In this document: positions 6,238 to 8,394 of the stretch, in pieces
How the letters are laid out: each line of letters starts with the position of its first letter
Position numbering within the stretch: the first letter of the stretch is position 1
DNA from: Pseudomonadota bacterium
Lineage (GTDB): Bacteria; Pseudomonadota; Gammaproteobacteria; Burkholderiales; Gallionellaceae
Reading direction: 5' to 3'
DNA: 8,394 nt
Assembly (NCBI GenBank): GCA_021781695.1
Contig: JAJXWG010000064.1
Span: forward strand, 1 to 8,394
Position numbers and translations under genes: made by a program
The notes under the pieces: model-generated
What the model saw: only the letters and a program-made list of their open reading frames with translations
What the model was told of the DNA's origin: nothing
Database searches by the model: none

Positions 6238-7401
6238 TCAATGAAGGTAGATCGCAACGGCCAGCACCAGTACGACCAGCACCAATACCAGCAGCTTGAA
6301 TTTTCCCGCAGACTCTTCCGCCACCGGATCGGCCCTGACTATCGCGCGCGCAGCAGCCTTGGGAACTGCAACTTTCAGCGTTTTTGAAAGCTCATCGACA
6401 TCTGCCGGATCTCCAGTCAATGCGGCCAAACGCAATGTCGCCTCGGACGAATCAAAGGCCCGGGACAAACCCAGCGTTGAGGGCACGAGATCATCATTTC
6501 CTGTCATCAATCCTTTTTCGCCGATCGCCGGCCCGTTCAGTTTCGTTTTACCAGCAGGTTCAACCGGCCTGTCAGAGCGCGGTAATATGTCACGGCAGGC
6601 ACGCAAGTCCCGGGCCAAATCCAGTGCATTCTGATAACGATCCTCCACCCCTTTGGCGAGCGCCTTGGCGACTATAAAATTAAGCATATCCGGCACACTG
6701 GCGTTCAATGTGCTTGGCGGAGGCGGCACCAGATTGAGCGTCTGATACATGATTGCATTGACATTCTCACCGACAAACGGCGAACCACCCGTGAGCATTT
6801 CATACAACATCACGCCCAGCGAGAAAATATCAGAGCGCCGGTCTATCTCCTTGCCCAGCACCTGTTCTGGAGACATATATTTCGGCGAACCCAGCACCAT
6901 GCCTGTTTGCGTATGAACCGCCGAGGAAGCCATGCGCGCTATGCCAAAATCGGTAATTTTTATGCGCCCGTCCCGGATCAGCATGATGTTTGACGGCTTG
7001 ATGTCGCGGTGCACGATCCCATGCTGATGCGCATATGCCAGACCTTCGGCCACTTGCGCTACGATATCCACAATCTGTTCCACGGGCAGGTTGCGCTCCT
7101 CGCGCAGCAGATCCCGCAACTCGTTGCCCTGCAAGAACTCCATCGCAATATAGGCGATGTTCCCGCTCTTGCCCACATCATAGATGGTCACGATATTCGG
7201 ATGATTGAGTCTGCCGGCTGCGCGGGCTTCCTGATAAAAGCGTCCCTCGTATTCCTCTTTTTCTTCCAGGGCCAGGCCAAGGTTGATGGTCTTGATCGCA
7301 ACAACCCTGTCGATCAACGGGTCGCGCGCCTTGTAGACTACACCCATTGCACCCTGGCCTAGTTCGCTGATCATCTCATAGCGCCCCAACTGGCTGATCA
7401 T
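6238..7401 (-). CDS. PknB-type Ser/Thr protein kinase with a C-terminal membrane anchor
   Basis: A 387-residue Hanks-type kinase. The catalytic domain (about 8-272) has all key elements: glycine loop LGQGAMGVVYKA (14-25), VAIK with Lys37, a candidate helix-C Glu58, the hinge around MEFLQGNELRD, catalytic loop HRDIKPSN (131-138, Asp133), DFG (151-153), activation segment ending in SPE (177-179), and DIFSLGVMLYEMLTG. It should therefore be active. A roughly 95-residue linker rich in Ala, Asp and Glu follows, then a very hydrophobic last stretch (LLVLVLVVLVLAVAIYL, 370-386) ending in a single His. The kinase is thus predicted to be cytoplasmic and tail-anchored, with no PASTA or other periplasmic sensor. 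The start at ATG 7401 puts the glycine loop 14 residues in and has GGGGGG (7407-7412) just upstream; the longer open frame upstream has no kinase sequence. It lies between the cyclase-like gene (52-nt gap) and ygfX (1-nt gap). Substrates are unknown. Confidence 0.92.
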   Translation of the reverse strand: MISQLGRYEMISELGQGAMGVVYKARDPLIDRVVAIKTINLGLALEEKEEYEGRFYQEARAAGRLNHPNIVTIYDVGKSGNIAYIAMEFLQGNELRDLLREERNLPVEQIVDIVAQVAEGLAYAHQHGIVHRDIKPSNIMLIRDGRIKITDFGIARMASSAVHTQTGMVLGSPKYMSPEQVLGKEIDRRSDIFSLGVMLYEMLTGGSPFVGENVNAIMYQTLNLVPPPPSTLNASVPDMLNFIVAKALAKGVEDRYQNALDLARDLRACRDILPRSDRPVEPAGKTKLNGPAIGEKGLMTGNDDLVPSTLGLSRAFDSSEATLRLAALTGDPADVDELSKTLKVAVPKAAARAIVRADPVAEESAGKFKLLVLVLVVLVLAVAIYLH

Positions 7402-7451
7402 TGCAGCCCCCCATCCTGCGATATCGGTTTCCAGATCACGATATTTTCCAT
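7398..7451 (-). CDS. Possible 17-residue micro-ORF between the cyclase and kinase genes
   Basis: ATG at 7451-7449, two nt after the cyclase TAG, opens an 18-codon frame encoding MENIVIWKPISQDGGLQ. Its TGA (7400-7398) overlaps the kinase ATG in ATGA. AAGGAG (7463-7468), inside the end of the cyclase gene, lies 11 nt before its start, somewhat far but a strong sequence. The frame occupies nearly the whole gap. It may act as a coupling cistron carrying ribosomes from the cyclase gene to the kinase start; a function for the peptide itself is not evident. It may also be chance, since 18 codons is short. Confidence 0.35.
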   Translation of the reverse strand: MENIVIWKPISQDGGLQ

Positions 7452-7453
7452 GG

Positions 7454-8394
7454 CTAATTGCACTCCTTGGGCTGCAACCTGATGGACTTTCCGGGATCGA
7501 GCTCAACTTCCACGCTATAAACCTTGAAGCTAGGATGCGTAATGATGATCCTGTGTTTGCCAGGCTTGGCAATAAGCGTCACAGCCGACGGCCCGACCTC
7601 TCCTTTTGCAACACCGTCCAGGAATAACTTCGCACTTTCCTTGCAACTGACTGCAATACGGGATTCCTGAAGCAATTCGCCATTTTCAGGAGCCACTTTC
7701 CTGACCGCTTCCGCTTTAACCGCTGGGTGGCTTTCGACAGGTTTGGCATTGACATGATTTTCAACTGCTGCGGCTTTTTTTTCGGCCTGGATGATCCTGG
7801 TTTTTTTCCTGGCCTCCTTTTTCACTGGCGTCTTGGCCAATTTAGGCTTCACGTTCGGTGCGGACGAAGCTGCCACTACGGAAGGGGCTGCTGCGACCTG
7901 CGAGGCTGCCGCGACGGAAGAAGCCGCAGCCACGGACGAAACCGGCGGCACGGCTAAAACTGCTGAAGCGGGAACAGTTGACGGCGCGGATACGATCGGC
8001 GCTATGTCCTGATGATCCGTCCTGCCGCTCATGAACGGCAGCATGCCTGCCAGCAAAATCACGATGCCTGTCGCGGCATAGATGAAACGCTGAACAAAAC
8101 TGGCTTGCCTGATTTTCAAAGACATGGCGGCCGGCATGATTGCCAGAGAACGCCCGATCGCCTTGAAACTGCTCTGCATCGCGGCATATTGACGTTGCAG
8201 CCGGCTCTGCTCAACCGGCATGTGCCTGGTCGTATGATCGCCCGGATAACCGATCGCATAAATTTCATGCTCGCGCACATGTTTGTCAGTGCGCGATCCC
8301 TGATAGTGAAACATGCCCGGATACTGGGGAGATAAACGCGACACCGCATCGTAGTAGGAGCGCGACACCAGTATCTGGCTGGGATCGGCAAAGC
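7454..8394 (-). CDS. C-terminal part of an adenylate/guanylate cyclase-domain protein with membrane span and PEGA-like domain, cut by right edge
   Basis: The reading frame enters from beyond 8394; 313 complete codons are visible. The first residues, FADPSQILVSRSYYDAVSRL and on through FHYQGSRTDKHVREHEIYAIG, match the end of class III nucleotide cyclase catalytic domains as found in many betaproteobacteria (…GQILVSRS…TDKHVREHEVY-like). The metal-binding and base-selecting residues lie outside, so activity and product (cAMP or cGMP) cannot be judged. After a roughly 45-residue linker comes one membrane helix (about 8092-8030, FIYAATGIVILLAGMLPFM). Then come an Ala/Ser/Val repeat (7939-7868), a Lys/Ala/Glu-rich segment, and a final roughly 67-residue beta-rich domain (about 7666-7466). 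That domain's LFLDGVAKGEVGP, KPGKHRIIITHPSF and VELDPGKSIRL resemble a PEGA domain. With the cyclase in the cytoplasm, the PEGA-like end would be periplasmic. A GTG at 8368 is not the start, since the frame continues upstream with family sequence. It lies upstream of, and is probably cotranscribed with, the kinase. Confidence 0.82.
   Translation of the reverse strand, partial: FADPSQILVSRSYYDAVSRLSPQYPGMFHYQGSRTDKHVREHEIYAIGYPGDHTTRHMPVEQSRLQRQYAAMQSSFKAIGRSLAIMPAAMSLKIRQASFVQRFIYAATGIVILLAGMLPFMSGRTDHQDIAPIVSAPSTVPASAVLAVPPVSSVAAASSVAAASQVAAAPSVVAASSAPNVKPKLAKTPVKKEARKKTRIIQAEKKAAAVENHVNAKPVESHPAVKAEAVRKVAPENGELLQESRIAVSCKESAKLFLDGVAKGEVGPSAVTLIAKPGKHRIIITHPSFKVYSVEVELDPGKSIRLQPKECN
7868..7939 (-). 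repeat. Imperfect 18-bp tandem repeat coding Ala/Ser/Val hexapeptides
   Basis: Four consecutive 18-bp units encode SSVAAA, SSVAAA, SQVAAA and PSVVAA, followed by a partial SSAP, in the linker between the membrane helix and the Lys-rich segment of the cyclase-domain protein. Nucleotide identity among units is lower than amino-acid identity, so this is an older repeat rather than a fresh duplication. It probably forms an extended or helical spacer whose length may vary between strains. Confidence 0.7.

Noticed and set aside
6237..6257. TTG at 6257 as the ygfX start
   Set aside because: It would add seven residues before the family-like MLFALKPSR start and has no better ribosome-binding site; kept only as an alternative.
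7402..7572. N-terminal extension of the kinase by 57 residues
   Set aside because: The extra sequence overlaps the end of the cyclase gene in another frame and has no kinase or signal features; the ATG at 7401 places the glycine loop at the expected distance.
8366..8368. GTG as the start of the rightmost gene
   Set aside because: The frame continues upstream to the window edge with residues (ADPSQIL) that fit the cyclase domain, so the gene is truncated by the window, not started here.

Overview
The window reads as chromosomal DNA of a Gram-negative proteobacterium. A betaproteobacterium of the Nitrosomonadales/Gallionellales type is my best guess. This rests on the gene order (nadB divergent from rpoE-rseA-rseB-rseC-htrA-lepA) and on how the proteins resemble remembered RpoE/AlgU, NadB and LepA sequences; no search was run. 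Almost all of the window is coding. I see no tRNA, rRNA, insertion sequence, CRISPR array or sign of recent transfer.

Left block (1-4112, minus strand, transcribed right to left): a compact envelope-stress operon. rpoE (sigma-E/AlgU-type ECF sigma factor) is followed by rseA (membrane anti-sigma factor), rseB (periplasmic protector of the anti-sigma factor), rseC (small cysteine-containing inner-membrane protein), an htrA/degP/mucD-like periplasmic serine protease, and the first 38 codons of lepA (elongation factor 4), which runs off the left edge. The junctions are very tight: 2 nt between rpoE and rseA, an ATGA overlap between rseA and rseB, a TAATG overlap between rseB and rseC, and 29 nt before htrA. 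This suggests translational coupling and fixed stoichiometry. The logic is sensor/anti-sigma/sigma plus the effector protease that clears misfolded envelope proteins.

Middle (4113-5844): a roughly 150-nt divergent control region, then nadB (L-aspartate oxidase, first step of de novo NAD synthesis) on the plus strand, apparently starting at TTG. nadB ends tail-to-tail with the next block, and the two coding regions overlap by 7 nt.

Right block (5838-8394, minus strand): a signalling cluster. The first gene in transcription order, cut by the right edge, encodes the end of a class III adenylate/guanylate cyclase domain, one membrane span, an Ala/Ser/Val hexapeptide repeat plus a Lys/Ala-rich linker, and a PEGA-like C-terminal domain. 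Next is a PknB-type Ser/Thr kinase whose only membrane span is its last 17 or so residues, then ygfX, a small two-span membrane protein. A 17-codon open frame with an AAGGAG upstream fits exactly between the cyclase stop and the kinase start and overlaps the kinase ATG. The proposed partnership of cyclase, kinase and YgfX is an inference from gene order.

The most interesting points are the cyclase-kinase-ygfX cluster, the micro-ORF at its internal junction, the tail-anchored kinase, and the rpoE leader with its small upstream open frame.
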